Positions 18,795 through 29,013 of a DNA stretch of 64,000 bases are shown one piece after another; the first letter of the stretch is position 1, and each line of letters starts with the position of its first letter. The position numbers and the translations under genes are program-made. Below the pieces are notes generated by a model. It had not been told where the DNA came from and made no database searches. It worked only from the letters and a program-made list of their open reading frames with translations. The stretch lies in the NCBI GenBank assembly GCA_027484145.1, contig JAIXUH010000012.1, positions 360,765 through 424,764 on the forward strand, read 5' to 3'. Origin of the DNA: Rhodobacter sp. (GTDB lineage: Bacteria; Pseudomonadota; Alphaproteobacteria; Rhodobacterales; Rhodobacteraceae).

Positions 18795-20701
18795 GCCAGC
18801 GGCTCCGGCTCCATCCCGCCCTTGGGGGTTTTCGCCTTGGTCTTGGGGATTGACGCGATCGAGGTCAGCCCGCCACCCGATGCCGGTTTGTCGGCATCAT
18901 CGTCACCACCCAGCGCTTCACCCGCGATCACGCGCTTGATCTCGTCGCCGGTCAGGGTTTCGTATTCCAGCAACCCTTTGGCCAGACGCTCCCAGTCATC
19001 GTGACGTTCGGTCAGAATGCGGCGGGCGGTTTCATAGCCCTCGTCAATCAGGCGTTTGACTTCCTGCTCGATCATCCGCTTGGTTTCCGCCGAGACCGAG
19101 AAGCCACCGGTATTGCCCGAATATCCCTCGGCCGCTTCCGCGTAGTCGATGTTGCCAACCACATCCGACATACCCCAGCGCAGCACCATCGCACGAGCCA
19201 GCGCACTGGCCTGCTGAATGTCTCCCGAAGGGCCGTTGGACACGGAATCCGGGCCCCACTTCAGAATCTCAGCAGCCTTGCCAGCCATGGTCATCGCGAT
19301 GCGCTGTTCGCACTGGTCGCGGTGCCAGTTCAGGCGGTCCATCTCCGGCAGGCTCATCACCATGCCAAGCGCACCGCCGCGCGGAATGATCGTCGCCTTG
19401 TAGACCGGGTCGCACTTCGGCAGGCTCATGCCCACCACCGCGTGGCCCGCCTCGTGATAAGCGGTCATTTCCTTTTGGTCCTGCGTCAGCACCATGCTGC
19501 GACGCTCGGCCCCCATCATCACCTTGTCCTTCGCGTTCTCGAAATCGTCCATCGTGACGAATCGCCGACCGACCCGCGCCGCGAGCAGCGCCGCCTCGTT
19601 CACCAGGTTCATCAGGTCGGCACCCGAAAAGCCCGGCGTTCCGCGCGCAATGGTGCGCAAGTCGACATCCGGCCCCAACGGCACCTTGCGGGCATGCACG
19701 CCAAGGATCTTCTCGCGGCCCTTGATATCGGGGTTCGGCACATGGATCTGGCGGTCAAAACGGCCGGGGCGCAGCAACGCCGGGTCCAGCACATCCTTGC
19801 GGTTGGTGGCGGCCACGATGATCACGCCCTCGTTCGCCTCGAACCCGTCCATTTCCACCAAAAGCTGGTTCAGCGTCTGTTCGCGTTCGTCATTGCCGCC
19901 GCCGATGCCCACGCCACGCGCCCGGCCCACGGCATCGATTTCGTCGATGAACACGATGCAGGGCGCATTCTTCTTGGCCTGCTCGAACATGTCGCGCACG
20001 CGGCTTGCACCCACGCCCACGAACATTTCCACAAAGTCGGAACCCGAGATGGTAAAGAACGGCACGCCAGCCTCACCTGCAATGGCGCGGGCCAGCAGCG
20101 TTTTACCGGTGCCCGGAGGGCCAACCAGCAGCGCACCTTTCGGAATCTTGCCGCCCAGACGGCTGAACTTCTGCGGGTTGCGCAGGAATTCGACGATCTC
20201 TTCAAGCTCTTCCTTGGCCTCGTCGATGCCTGCCACGTCGTCAAACGTCACGCGGCCATGCTTTTCGGTCAGCAGTTTGGCGCGCGATTTGCCAAAGCCC
20301 ATCGCCCCGCCGCGCCCGCCGCCCTGCATGCGGTTCATGAAGAAGAACCAGATGCCGATCAGCAAAAGGAAGGGCAGCCACAGCGACAACAGCGACAGGA
20401 AGCCTGATTGCTCTTGCGCCTCGGCGCGCACTTCCACGCCCTTGGCGATCAATTGGTTGGTCACATCGGTGCCTTGCGGCACGATGGCGGTATACTGGTT
20501 GTTGTCCTTGCCGCGCACCACCAGCCGCTCACCGTCGATCACGACGCTGGCCACCTCGCCCGAGTCAACGCGGGTCACGAAATCCGAATAGGAAATCTGC
20601 CGCGAGGACATGGTGGTCTGATTGCCGCTGAACAGATTGAACAGGGCCAGGATCAAAAGGAACAGAACGACCCAGAATGCGATATTTCGTGCGTTTCCCA
20701 C
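18791..20701 (-). CDS. ftsH: ATP-dependent zinc metalloprotease FtsH
   Basis: 636 residues. Two membrane helices flank a periplasmic domain (residues about 5-25 and 105-125). The AAA domain has Walker A GPPGTGKT (194-201) and Walker B VFIDEID (250-256), and the SRH region follows. The peptidase site is HEAGH (416-420). It degrades misfolded membrane proteins and short-lived regulators. The start is GTG at 20701, giving the conserved [23 protein letters not shown], with GAGGAG upstream; the frame extends to 20743 without homology. It sits between tilS and tam, the usual tilS-ftsH order. Confidence 0.97.
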   Translation of the reverse strand: MGNARNIAFWVVLFLLILALFNLFSGNQTTMSSRQISYSDFVTRVDSGEVASVVIDGERLVVRGKDNNQYTAIVPQGTDVTNQLIAKGVEVRAEAQEQSGFLSLLSLWLPFLLLIGIWFFFMNRMQGGGRGGAMGFGKSRAKLLTEKHGRVTFDDVAGIDEAKEELEEIVEFLRNPQKFSRLGGKIPKGALLVGPPGTGKTLLARAIAGEAGVPFFTISGSDFVEMFVGVGASRVRDMFEQAKKNAPCIVFIDEIDAVGRARGVGIGGGNDEREQTLNQLLVEMDGFEANEGVIIVAATNRKDVLDPALLRPGRFDRQIHVPNPDIKGREKILGVHARKVPLGPDVDLRTIARGTPGFSGADLMNLVNEAALLAARVGRRFVTMDDFENAKDKVMMGAERRSMVLTQDQKEMTAYHEAGHAVVGMSLPKCDPVYKATIIPRGGALGMVMSLPEMDRLNWHRDQCEQRIAMTMAGKAAEILKWGPDSVSNGPSGDIQQASALARAMVLRWGMSDVVGNIDYAEAAEGYSGNTGGFSVSAETKRMIEQEVKRLIDEGYETARRILTERHDDWERLAKGLLEYETLTGDEIKRVIAGEALGGDDDADKPASGGGLTSIASIPKTKAKTPKGGMEPEPLA

Positions 20702-20778
20702 GAAGCTCTCCTCACATGCGCGCGCCCACCAACGGGACGGCACCTTTGCTCTCTAAGATAGACAGAATGCCGGGGGGT

Positions 20779-22017
20779 TCAATGCGATATAAGGAATAAG
20801 CCAAAACTGGCCGTCATTGTCGCACTCCAGCCATTTGAAAGCCCGGCAAGGGGGGCGGCAAGAACTGTATCGCCCTGCCAAACCGCTGGCGTAACGGCCA
20901 GAATGTCGCGCGCCACGCCAAGGTTGCGCCACCCTGGCACCTGCCGCAGCCCCAGCGGACCGAGAGCCGCCACGCCAATATCAGGCGCATCCGGGCCATC
21001 AACGCGCCAGCGATGGTCCCAGATAGCCCCCACCGCCACCTGCCCCGCCGCCGCGCGCCCTTCGCGCGCCACCGTGATCTGCCCGCCCCGCTGCCGGAAC
21101 CGGCAGCCGCCCAGCATCGCATCCTTGCCCTGCATCAGGGCCGCGATCAGCGTTTCAACCTGCGCCTCACGCGGGGCATAGGCCGCCCCACCCATCCAGC
21201 GCACGGCTGCAATCACGAACCTTCGCCGCACGTCGGGGTGCATCGCGCCAAACGCCGCCTGCGCCAGTTGCAGGCTGCCGCAGACTTCGGTCACCTGTGC
21301 CGCCACGGTTTCCGCCACCATCCGGCGCAAGGCGTCGCGCGAATGCGCCAGATGCTGCGCCGTCAGCGCCAGCCCTTCGGCGGAAATGCCCAGCGGCTGC
21401 AGCGCTGCCAGAGCCTGCCGGGCACGCACCCGCGCAAAGTGGTCATCATCATTGGTTGGGTCATCGACCCAAGGCACACCATGATGCCGCAGGTAATCGC
21501 GCAGACGGGCCCGTGTTGCCCCCAACAGAGGGCGGTGCCACGCCACCCCGTAAAGGCTCCAATCAGACCGCATGCCGGACAGGCCATCCAGCCCGGCCCG
21601 GCGGCCAAGGTTCATCAGAAAAGATTCGGCCACGTCATCGGCGGTATGGCCCAGCATCACACGGCTGATCCCCCGCGCCCGCGCCCAGTCTGCCATCAGC
21701 GCCATGCGCGCATGGCGGGCCTGATCCATCAGGTTGCCCGTGGGGGCCGGCCCCGACCAGCGCAGCGTGTCATGCGAAAGGCCAAGCCCCCGACAAAAGG
21801 CCCCGACTTGCGCCGCCTCGGCCGCCGCTTGCGCGCGCAGGCCATGGTCCACAGTCACAACCGCCAGCCGCGCCAATGCACCGGGCACGCGCGCGGCCAG
21901 ATGCAGCATCGCCATGGAATCGCCACCGCCCGAAACCGCAAGGCCGATGGGCGCGGCCCCATCCGGCCCCATGGCGGCCTGCACGGCCCCCAGCAGCGCG
22001 GCGTCGTCTATTGGCAC
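20779..22017 (-). CDS. tilS: tRNA(Ile)-lysidine synthase
   Basis: 412 residues. The PP-loop SGGGDS (29-34) sits in an N-type ATP pyrophosphatase domain with LGHTADDVAE and VDDPTNDDDHFARVRAR, typical of TilS. The enzyme modifies C34 of tRNA-Ile(CAU) to lysidine using ATP and lysine, so that AUA codons are read. The start is taken as GTG at 22017, overlapping the end of cpoB; the in-frame ATG at 21972 is the alternative. The C-terminal domain is shorter and more divergent, as usual. Confidence 0.93.
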   Translation of the reverse strand: MPIDDAALLGAVQAAMGPDGAAPIGLAVSGGGDSMAMLHLAARVPGALARLAVVTVDHGLRAQAAAEAAQVGAFCRGLGLSHDTLRWSGPAPTGNLMDQARHARMALMADWARARGISRVMLGHTADDVAESFLMNLGRRAGLDGLSGMRSDWSLYGVAWHRPLLGATRARLRDYLRHHGVPWVDDPTNDDDHFARVRARQALAALQPLGISAEGLALTAQHLAHSRDALRRMVAETVAAQVTEVCGSLQLAQAAFGAMHPDVRRRFVIAAVRWMGGAAYAPREAQVETLIAALMQGKDAMLGGCRFRQRGGQITVAREGRAAAGQVAVGAIWDHRWRVDGPDAPDIGVAALGPLGLRQVPGWRNLGVARDILAVTPAVWQGDTVLAAPLAGLSNGWSATMTASFGLFLISH

Positions 22018-22856
22018 TGATACCCCAGCAGGGCCACATCCGCCTTGGTCGCCGCCAGACTGCCCGGATAGCGCGTGCCCACCTCGGCCAAGGTCACACA
22101 GGCCTCGGGCGTCTGGCCGAGCGCACCCAAAGCCTCGCCCAGTTTCAGCAGGCTGTCGGCGGCAAAACCACCGTCCGGGTTGCCCGAAAACGCCTCCAGA
22201 TAGGCGCGCGCCGCATTCGACGTATCGCCCAACTGGCTCAAGGCCTCGCCGCGCAGGAAATGCGCCTCCTGGATCAGCGGGCCGCCAGGATAGGATTGGG
22301 CATAGGTCGCAAAGAGGTCTGCGGCGGCGCGAAAGTCACCTTGACCGAGCACCTCCTTGGCCCGGTCAAAATCTGCCTGTTCGCCGACGGCAAGTTCGGC
22401 CCCGCCGACAGCGGGTTCAGAAGGTTCTTCAATAATCACGGCATTCGGGTTCTGCTGCGGCACAGCCTCGGCTGCCGCGGTATCACCACCCAAAGTCGGC
22501 GTCTTGCCGATCGACAGCGGATCACAGCCCTCGGTTGCCTCGCACAGCCGGAACTCAAGGTCGCCAATCCGGTTGGTGCCATCCTCGACCACTCGGTTCA
22601 GCCGCAACTCGATCTCTTCGGCCCGCGCGGTCAGACGCGACAGCTCGGCTTCCATCGCGTCCATCCGCTCCAGCGCCGAACCACCGGCCGCCCCGCTGCC
22701 TGCGCTGCCGCTTTGCACCAGCTCGGCCTTCAGGGTGTTGAAATCCGCCGCCAGCGTGCCAAGCTCGGCCCGGATATCCGCCAAGGTCTGCGCCCGGTCC
22801 TGCGCCACCGCAGGACCGGCCATCAGCAACAGCGCCAGAACGACCGCCGCGCGCAT
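22008..22856 (-). CDS. cpoB: Cell-division coordinator CpoB / YbgF, Tol-Pal system protein
   Basis: 282 residues. A signal peptide (AVVLALLLMAGPAVAQ), an N-terminal coiled coil (about 25-95, TLADIRAELG to EEIELRLNRV) and C-terminal TPR-like repeats from FDRAKEVLGQGDF onward are present. In E. coli CpoB links peptidoglycan synthesis to Tol-driven outer-membrane constriction. It is last of the tol-pal genes. The ATG at 22856 gives a clean signal peptide; a GTG 12 nt upstream overlaps pal. Confidence 0.92.
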   Translation of the reverse strand: MRAAVVLALLLMAGPAVAQDRAQTLADIRAELGTLAADFNTLKAELVQSGSAGSGAAGGSALERMDAMEAELSRLTARAEEIELRLNRVVEDGTNRIGDLEFRLCEATEGCDPLSIGKTPTLGGDTAAAEAVPQQNPNAVIIEEPSEPAVGGAELAVGEQADFDRAKEVLGQGDFRAAADLFATYAQSYPGGPLIQEAHFLRGEALSQLGDTSNAARAYLEAFSGNPDGGFAADSLLKLGEALGALGQTPEACVTLAEVGTRYPGSLAATKADVALLGYQCQ

Positions 22857-22860
22857 CGGC

Positions 22861-23397
22861 TTATGCACCCGAGCCGACAGACAGCACCGTCACGGCACGG
22901 CGGTTCTTCATATAGCAATCCTCGGTTGAGCAGACCTCGATCGGGCGTTCCTTGCCATAGGAAATCGTCCGCATCCGGCTGGCCGACACACCCTGCGAAA
23001 TCAGGTAATCCTGCACGGCCGCGGCACGGCGCGCACCCAGCGACAGGTTATACTCGCGCGTGCCCTGTTCGTCGGCATGGCCTTCGATGATGACGGCATA
23101 GCTGGAATTGGTGTTCAGCCACTGCGCCTGACCCGACAGGATGCTGCGGCCTTCGGGCGACAGCGTGTGCTGGTCAACCGCGAACAGAACCCGGTCCCCG
23201 ACGCGCTGGTTGAAATAGGCAATCGACGCCGGGTTGTTCGGGTCGCCAAGGCCATTCGTGTCAATGAAGCCGCCGTTCGTGCCCGCACCACCAGCGCCAC
23301 CTGTGCCGGCACCGCCCGCACCGAACCGGTCGGGGTTGTTACAGGCCGCCAGACCAAGGGCAGCCACCAGAAGCATCGCCTTCGGGAGGAGGGTCAT
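22861..23397 (-). CDS. pal: Peptidoglycan-associated lipoprotein Pal
   Basis: 178 residues. The lipoprotein signal is LGLAAC with lipidated Cys19. A Gly-rich linker follows (about 27-44), then an OmpA-like domain with FAVDQHTLSPEG, IEGHADEQGTREYNLSLGARRA (the peptidoglycan-binding motif) and SYGKERP. Pal anchors the outer membrane to the wall and is the terminal partner of TolB. It is 114 bp after tolB in the Tol-Pal operon. Confidence 0.97.
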   Translation of the reverse strand: MTLLPKAMLLVAALGLAACNNPDRFGAGGAGTGGAGGAGTNGGFIDTNGLGDPNNPASIAYFNQRVGDRVLFAVDQHTLSPEGRSILSGQAQWLNTNSSYAVIIEGHADEQGTREYNLSLGARRAAAVQDYLISQGVSASRMRTISYGKERPIEVCSTEDCYMKNRRAVTVLSVGSGA

Positions 23398-23511
23398 TCA
23401 TGAAATCCTTTTCGTTCTTGGCTCGATTGCCTTGATCTTAACAGACATGCGCCGCCCTGTGAATCGCACCTGTGCACAAGTCGGCACGCAAAACCGGGGC
23501 GGCACGCAAAC

Positions 23512-24846
23512 TTAGGGCAGCAACGGCGACCACGCCGGATCGGAGGCCGCGCCTTCGGTCGGAATCTGGCGCAGGTTCCGCCCCGAGATGTCGACCGAAT
23601 ACAAAGCCGCCGATCCGCCTGCACCGCTGGTTTCGCGGGTGAACATGATTACGCGGCCATTCGGGCTCCAAGTCGGGCCTTCGTCAAGAAACGACGCCGT
23701 GAGCAGACGCTCTTCGCTGCCGTCGGTGCGCATCACGCCAATGTGGAACCGGCCCGCGTTCTGCTTGGTAAAGGCGATCAGGTCTCCGCGCGGCGACCAG
23801 ACCGGGGTGCCATAGCGCCCCTGCCCGCTTGAAATGCGCTGCGCGTCGCCGCCCCCAGCACTCATGATATACAGCTGCTGGTTGCCGGACCGGTCAGATT
23901 CAAACACGATCTGGCTGCCATCGGGGCTGAACGACGGCGCCGTTTCAATCGACGGTGCATTAGTCAGTTGCGTCAGACCGCCCGACCCGATGTCGAGCAT
24001 GTAAAGGTCCGAGTTGCCGCCGCGTTCAAGGCTGAACACCACGCGGCTGCCATCGGGCGAAAAGCGCGGCGCAAAGGTCATGGTGCCCGGCTGTTCGGCC
24101 AGCGACTGCGTCTGCAACGACCCCACATCCATCAGCGTGATGCGCGGAAAGCCACTGGCATAGCTGGTGTACAGGATGCGGTCGCCACTGGGCGAAAAGC
24201 GCGGTGCCAGCACGATTGCGCTGCTGTCGGTCAGGTACTGCACATTGGCGCCATCGTAATCCATCACGCCAAGGCGCTTTTGCCGCGCGTTCTTTGGCCC
24301 GGATTCGCTGACAAACACCACGCGGCTGTCAAAGTAGCCGCCCTCGCCGGTGATCCGGCTGTAAACGGCATCCGCCACCTTGTGTGCCATCCGCCGCCAA
24401 GTGCCGGGCGTGCCTGCAAACTGCAGCCCTTCGCCCATCTGCTGGCCGGAAAACACGTCAAACACCCGGAACTTCACCACGATCCGGTCGCCGCCGGCCT
24501 CAACCGCGCCGGTCACAAGCACTTGGCTGTTGATGGCCTTCCAATCCTCGAACGCAACGGGTGCATCAAAGCTGGTGATCCGGCTGATATGGGCATCGGC
24601 GGGAATTTCGCGGAACAGGCCCGTGCCCGACAGGTCATTGGCGATAACCCGCGCGATATCCTGCGCGAACCCTTCGGCCCCGCCGGTTTCCGGCACAAAG
24701 GCCGGCACCGCAATCGGCATCGGTTCGATCACGCCCGAGTCGATGACGATCCGCGGCGGCCCGTTCTGGGCCAGCCCCGGCAGCGCAGCAAACAGCGCAA
24801 CGCCCACCACAAGCGCGGCCGACAGCGGTCTGATGAAAAGGTTCAT
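23512..24846 (-). CDS. tolB: Tol-Pal system beta-propeller protein TolB
   Basis: 444 residues. A signal peptide ends near ALPGLAQ (residue about 27). An N-terminal domain includes [15 protein letters not shown] six-blade propeller follows, with repeated [25 protein letters not shown] blades. TolB shuttles in the periplasm between TolA and Pal. The start at 24846 gives the signal peptide directly. It follows tolA by 121 bp. Confidence 0.97.
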   Translation of the reverse strand: MNLFIRPLSAALVVGVALFAALPGLAQNGPPRIVIDSGVIEPMPIAVPAFVPETGGAEGFAQDIARVIANDLSGTGLFREIPADAHISRITSFDAPVAFEDWKAINSQVLVTGAVEAGGDRIVVKFRVFDVFSGQQMGEGLQFAGTPGTWRRMAHKVADAVYSRITGEGGYFDSRVVFVSESGPKNARQKRLGVMDYDGANVQYLTDSSAIVLAPRFSPSGDRILYTSYASGFPRITLMDVGSLQTQSLAEQPGTMTFAPRFSPDGSRVVFSLERGGNSDLYMLDIGSGGLTQLTNAPSIETAPSFSPDGSQIVFESDRSGNQQLYIMSAGGGDAQRISSGQGRYGTPVWSPRGDLIAFTKQNAGRFHIGVMRTDGSEERLLTASFLDEGPTWSPNGRVIMFTRETSGAGGSAALYSVDISGRNLRQIPTEGAASDPAWSPLLP

Positions 24847-24967
24847 GTGCCTCGTGCTCCGTTTCTTGATCCAGCCGCCCGGGGGGCGAGGTTTTTTGCA
24901 TCCATACGCCATCCGGCGTCAGGTTTCATTCGCTTTGCGCGGACCAAGCGGCCCCTTGCCAATCTGG

Positions 24968-26194
24968 TCATCGCATCCGCATGCCGTTGGGGTCAAAGAC
25001 CAGTTCCAGCACCTTCCACGTCTCGTATTTCTCGGGCGGCAAGGGCAGGCCGCCGCCGTCGATATAGGCGCGTTGAATGGCCCGCCGCGCCGCATCAAAG
25101 GCCGTGCGGGTGGCCGCCTCGCTGGGCCCGTCGCTTTCGATCAGTTCGATGTTCGACGGTTTGCCGTCCGGCTCAAAGGTCACGCGCACCACGATGGTGG
25201 TCATCAGCGCCTCGGTCGAGGCTGATCCGAGGTTCCACTTGCCCCCGATGGCCGAGCGCAGGTCACCAATCTCGCCCCCGGTCAGGGGTGGGCCAGCAGG
25301 CGCGTCGGTTGCGCCGCCTGTCTCAGTTTCGGCCGTCGCAGCCTCGCTGACGGCCCCCGCAATCGCATCGGCCAAGGGATCATCCGCCGCCTCTTCTGCC
25401 GGGGCCGGATCTTCGGCCGCCGGGGTCTGCGCTGTTTCGGTTTCCGCCGGAGTTTCCGCAGCAGGGTCCGGCCGGGCCGGGCGGCCCAAGGGGCGTGGCG
25501 AGGTGCGCGGTGCACCCGAAGCTTCCACATCCTCATCGCGGTTGGCTTCGGTTTCCAGCACCGTGCCCGCCTCTTCCTGTGCGGCTGGCGGCGTTTCTTC
25601 CTGCACAACGTCAGGCTGGTCGGCAGGCTCTGGCGTCACAGCCTCTTCGGGCACATCGGCCACTTCGGCCTCCGGCTCAGGGGCATCTACTGGAACAGGG
25701 GCCACGCGCGGGGCAGGCTTTGGCCGCGGGCTGGCACTGGGTGACAGCGGCACCTCGGGCACCGGGTCGGGGTCCACCGGCAAAGGTTCGGCATCCGCCA
25801 CGCCGTTATTCTCGGGCAGCGGGTCCGGCACCGGTTCGGGCACAGGCTCTGGTTCCGGCTGCGGCTCAGGCAGGGGTTCCGGCTCGGGCAAAGGTTCGGG
25901 CTCAGGTTCAGGTTGGGGTTCCGGCTCTGGCGGCGGTTCGGGCAGGTCCGGCTGCACCGGTTCCGGCGGCGTCACCTCGGGCTCGGGCGGGGGGTCCGCC
26001 GCCGGGGTTTCTGCCGGGGTTTCGGCAGCGGGTGCCGAAGCCGACAGTGCATCAAATTCAGCCGATGAAATCAACGACACCTGCGCCACCTCGATCGGCG
26101 GCGCCTCCTGCGTAGCAAACAGCCAGTCCCCCAGGATAACCCAGAGGACCAAGGCCGCGTGTCCTGCGCCCGATATGATGGTGCCCGTGTTCAT
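24968..26194 (-). CDS. tolA: TolA-like energy transducer
   Basis: 408 residues. One N-terminal membrane anchor (about 7-25) precedes a very long periplasmic stretch rich in Pro, Glu and Ala, including a PEPEP-like array at about 70-120. A small TonB/TolA-type C-terminal domain follows (about 310-408, GGKWNLGSAST...VRVTFEPDGKPSNIELIESDGPS). TolA carries the force of TolQR to TolB and Pal. Enteric TolA has a helical Ala/Lys-rich domain II, whereas here the linker is proline-rich and probably rigid. It lies 31 bp after tolR. Confidence 0.9.
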   Translation of the reverse strand: MNTGTIISGAGHAALVLWVILGDWLFATQEAPPIEVAQVSLISSAEFDALSASAPAAETPAETPAADPPPEPEVTPPEPVQPDLPEPPPEPEPQPEPEPEPLPEPEPLPEPQPEPEPVPEPVPDPLPENNGVADAEPLPVDPDPVPEVPLSPSASPRPKPAPRVAPVPVDAPEPEAEVADVPEEAVTPEPADQPDVVQEETPPAAQEEAGTVLETEANRDEDVEASGAPRTSPRPLGRPARPDPAAETPAETETAQTPAAEDPAPAEEAADDPLADAIAGAVSEAATAETETGGATDAPAGPPLTGGEIGDLRSAIGGKWNLGSASTEALMTTIVVRVTFEPDGKPSNIELIESDGPSEAATRTAFDAARRAIQRAYIDGGGLPLPPEKYETWKVLELVFDPNGMRMR

Positions 26195-26225
26195 CGCGTG
26201 TTCATTGCGCTGTGCGCCCCGGCCT

Positions 26226-26699
26226 TCAGTTGCCGTCGCCGTTCAAAGCTGGCCCGTCGGCGTCGGTCACCAGACCAATGCTGTTAAAGCCGCCCGCGTT
26301 CAGTGCCCCCATGACCTGCGCCACCCGTTCATAGGGAATCGCACCATCGGCCCGCAGGAACACCTTGTTTGACGCACGCTCGGCGGCAATGGCGGTCAGC
26401 CGCGGAATCAGCTCTTCGCCCGGCGTCTCGGTGTTCTGAATCATCAGCCGCCCGTCGGCCGTCAGCGTGATGGTCAGCGGCTCTTCCTGTTCGGTCGGCA
26501 TCGCATTGGCCGCCGTTTTCGGCAGTTCCACCGGCACGCCCACCGTCATCAACGGTGCCGCCACCATGAAGATGATCAAAAGCACCAGCATCACGTCCAC
26601 AAAGGGCGTGACGTTGATTTCCGACATGGCCGCCGATTTGCCACGGCGACGGCGGCGCGACGATCCGCCGCCCGATTTGTTGATGACCCCTGCCCCCAT
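26226..26699 (-). CDS. tolR: Biopolymer transport protein TolR (ExbD family)
   Basis: 157 residues with one membrane helix. MSEINVTPFVDVMLVLLIIFMVAAP holds the conserved proton-path Asp of ExbD/TolR, and a periplasmic domain follows (LFLRADGAIPYERVAQV-like). Together with TolQ it converts the proton gradient into TolA movement. An Arg-rich patch (SRRRRRGKS) precedes the helix. It starts 2 nt after tolQ stops. Confidence 0.95.
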   Translation of the reverse strand: MGAGVINKSGGGSSRRRRRGKSAAMSEINVTPFVDVMLVLLIIFMVAAPLMTVGVPVELPKTAANAMPTEQEEPLTITLTADGRLMIQNTETPGEELIPRLTAIAAERASNKVFLRADGAIPYERVAQVMGALNAGGFNSIGLVTDADGPALNGDGN

Positions 26700-26701
26700 G
26701 A

Positions 26702-27397
26702 TCAGGCGTCCAGCTGGCGCGACAGGATCGTGGCGAATTCGTCGGCAAAGCTGTCATAACCACCCAGCAACTGCTCGCTGTCGGCATTCAGCTTGTTATA
26801 GAACACCACCGCCGGAATGGCCGCGATCAGGCCGATGCCGGTGGCCAAAAGCGCCTCGGCAATACCGGGGGCCACAACCGCCAGACTGGTGTTCTGGCTG
26901 ATGGCGATCTGCTCAAAGCTGTGCTTGATGCCCCAGATCGTGCCAAACAGCCCGATGAACGGCGCGGTCGACCCGGTCGTGGCCAGAAACGACAGGCCCT
27001 TGGTCAACCGCTCTCCCTCACGCGCAATCGCCACATTCATGGCACGGTCAATCCGCGCCTGAGCGCCCGCGATCAGCGCCCCGTCCTGCCGGTGGCTGCG
27101 CCGCCATTCCAGCATGCCCGACGAAAAGATCTTTTCGCTGGCCCCGGTCGGCTGTGCGCCGATCTTTTCGAACAATTCGTCCAGCGGCTCGCCCGACCAG
27201 AAGGCCCGGTCAAACACCTCGGCCTCCTTGCGGGCGGCACGGAACATGATGTGCTTTTGCACGATGATCGACCATGACCAGAAGGACATGACCATCAGCA
27301 AAATCATCACAACTTTGACTGTAATCGTCGCGCGCGCGAAAAGGGCCAGCATGGAGAAATCAATCTCCTGCGCCATCGCAAGGGTTTCCGTTTCCAT
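26702..27397 (-). CDS. tolQ: Proton channel protein TolQ (MotA/TolQ/ExbB family)
   Basis: 231 residues with three membrane helices (about 25-45, 135-155 and 170-195). The typical FLATTGSTAPFIGLFGTIWGIKHSF and AVVAPGIAEALLATGIGLIAAIPAVVFYNKL regions are present. It forms the proton channel of the Tol motor with TolR. It is the second gene after ybgC, separated by 214 bp, which may hold a further promoter. Confidence 0.97.
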   Translation of the reverse strand: METETLAMAQEIDFSMLALFARATITVKVVMILLMVMSFWSWSIIVQKHIMFRAARKEAEVFDRAFWSGEPLDELFEKIGAQPTGASEKIFSSGMLEWRRSHRQDGALIAGAQARIDRAMNVAIAREGERLTKGLSFLATTGSTAPFIGLFGTIWGIKHSFEQIAISQNTSLAVVAPGIAEALLATGIGLIAAIPAVVFYNKLNADSEQLLGGYDSFADEFATILSRQLDA

Positions 27398-27611
27398 TAC
27401 GCCTGCTCTTGTTATCGGGGCATTGTTCGCCGCCTGTTATCAGTGATTCTAACTGGAATTGAAGGGGAATGCCAACACATCTGCATCAAACGGCGGTGTG
27501 CCGCTGAAACAAACCGCGCAATCCAAGGTCAGGGCCGCCCCAATCGGCACCCCCTGTCCCACCCCCCGCCAAGCAGCACCGCACCCTTTACAGCCACAGG
27601 GGCAACCCGCC

Positions 27612-28025
27612 TTACCGCAGGGCTGTCAGGGCCGCCCGGATCGGTGCGGGCAGTCGCACGGGGCCCTTTTGATCAATGCAGACCAGAACCACCCGTGCCT
27701 TGAACAAAACATCCGTCCCGCGCAGCACCGCCTGATCCAGCACGATCCGCGTGCCCCCCAACTCGACCAGATTGGTTGTCACGGTCAAAAGATCATCAAA
27801 CACCGCCGAGCGCAGATAATCCGCCTCGACCCGCCGCACCACAAAGATCAGGCCTAGGTCATTTTTCAGGGCAAGTTGATCAATCCCGCAGGCGCGCACC
27901 CATTCGGTCCGGCTGCGCTCGATGAACTTCAGATAGTTTGCATAGTAGACGATGCCGCCCAGATCGGTATCTTCGTAATAGACGCGGATCGTGATGGAAT
28001 GGGTCATCTGCTGTGCCTCGGCCAT
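27612..28025 (-). CDS. ybgC: Acyl-CoA thioesterase YbgC, Tol-Pal operon
   Basis: 137 residues, hot-dog fold. VYYEDTDLGGIVYYANYLKFIERSRTEW holds the catalytic Asp (about 21) of the 4HBT/YbgC family. It hydrolyses short acyl-CoA or acyl-ACP and is linked to phospholipid metabolism. It is the first gene of the ybgC-tolQRAB-pal-cpoB series. An in-frame ATG 18 nt downstream (MTHSITIRV) is an equally good start. Confidence 0.93.
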   Translation of the reverse strand: MAEAQQMTHSITIRVYYEDTDLGGIVYYANYLKFIERSRTEWVRACGIDQLALKNDLGLIFVVRRVEADYLRSAVFDDLLTVTTNLVELGGTRIVLDQAVLRGTDVLFKARVVLVCIDQKGPVRLPAPIRAALTALR

Positions 28026-28106
28026 GCGCGCCCCTTGCTAGCCGCGATTTTTCGGGAACGCCATCGCCGGTCGCCGCGTTCCTTCTTGTCTGACCCGGAG
28101 AACCGA

Positions 28107-28568
28107 ATGAAACGCGCGCTGATTGCCCTGTTGTGCCTGGCCCACCCCGCCGCCGCCGAAGAGGTGGGCCGCGTTGGCGTGGATTGGGTGGGCAATGACA
28201 TCATCATCGACGCCTTTGCCGACCCCAAGGTGCAGGGCGTGACCTGCCACGTGGCCTATTTCGACCGTTCGGTCATCGACCGGCTGTCGAACGGCAACTG
28301 GTTCGAAGACCCGTCCTATTCGGCTGTCGATTGCGTGCAGACCGGGCCCATCACCCTTGGCGATATCGAAACCGATGACGCGGGCGAAGCCGTTTTCAGC
28401 GAACGCCAGTCGCTGATCCTGAAATCCCTGCGGGTCACGCGCATTTATGATGCCAAGAACAAGGCGCTGGTCTATCTGGCCCATGCCAGCGAGTTGACCC
28501 AAGGTTCGGGCAAGATGGCGATTTCCGTCATCGCCTTGCCCGAAGGCACGGCTGGCCTGCCGAAATGA
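28107..28568 (+). CDS. creA: CreA family protein
   Basis: 153 residues with a signal peptide (ALIALLCLAHPAAAEE). EEVGRVGVDWVGNDIIIDAFADPKVQGVTCHV is the CreA opening, then DPSYSAVDCVQTGP and TRIYDAKNKALVYL. CreA is a conserved secreted protein of unknown function. Its cysteines are conserved. GGAG lies 7 nt before the ATG at 28107. It is divergent from ybgC and stands alone. Confidence 0.9.
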   Translation: MKRALIALLCLAHPAAAEEVGRVGVDWVGNDIIIDAFADPKVQGVTCHVAYFDRSVIDRLSNGNWFEDPSYSAVDCVQTGPITLGDIETDDAGEAVFSERQSLILKSLRVTRIYDAKNKALVYLAHASELTQGSGKMAISVIALPEGTAGLPK

Positions 28569-28587
28569 CGGGTGCCGCGCAGCGCGG

Positions 28588-29013
28588 TCAGGCCATTTCG
28601 CGGTTCACCGCAGGGTATCGCAGGCCACGGTCTTGCACATAGATGTCGGCATCGTGCAGGCCAAAGGCCAGCATCAGCCGGGCTATCGTGGCCTCGCGGT
28701 CCAGATCACACTGGCAGGTGTAAAGATCGATGGTCACAAAGCCGCGCGCCGGAAATGTGTGAAAGCTGATATGGCTTTCGGCAATCATCACAAAGCCTGA
28801 CAGGCCACCGGGGTCCTTGTGGCAGTTCGGCCCGACCGAAACCACCACCGGCGCACAGATCGCATGCATCCCCATCTCGGCGGGCAGACGCTCCAGCAGC
28901 GCGCGCAGGGCGTCGGCATCGGTCATGCGCGGCCCGGACGCCGCATAGCCATCAATCATCAGATGCACCCCGAATTGTTCGGTGCGCGGGGCCGAATCGT
29001 GGTGCGTGATCAT
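28588..29013 (-). CDS. speD: S-adenosylmethionine decarboxylase proenzyme (bacterial class 1b type)
   Basis: 141 residues. ESHISFHTFP holds the self-cleavage Ser80 that becomes the pyruvoyl group. His85 and Cys100 keep the spacing of the S63/H68/C83 triad of known short bacterial enzymes. The product, decarboxylated SAM, donates aminopropyl groups for spermidine. No spermidine synthase lies in the window. Its start overlaps the stop of a PACE exporter gene (ATGA at 29010-29013), so the two are coupled. Confidence 0.93.
   Translation of the reverse strand: MITHHDSAPRTEQFGVHLMIDGYAASGPRMTDADALRALLERLPAEMGMHAICAPVVVSVGPNCHKDPGGLSGFVMIAESHISFHTFPARGFVTIDLYTCQCDLDREATIARLMLAFGLHDADIYVQDRGLRYPAVNREMA

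Noticed and set aside
19001..20407. A 468-codon open frame opposite ftsH
   Set aside because: FtsH carries every catalytic motif on the minus strand; the opposite frame has none.
20702..20778. Possible tRNA or small RNA between ftsH and tilS
   Set aside because: 77 bp with no cloverleaf or terminator-like stem; best read as the ftsH leader.
25077..26372. Gly/Ser-rich plus-strand frame antisense to tolA
   Set aside because: It is the complement of the Pro/Glu-rich TolA linker; the repeats mirror those codons.
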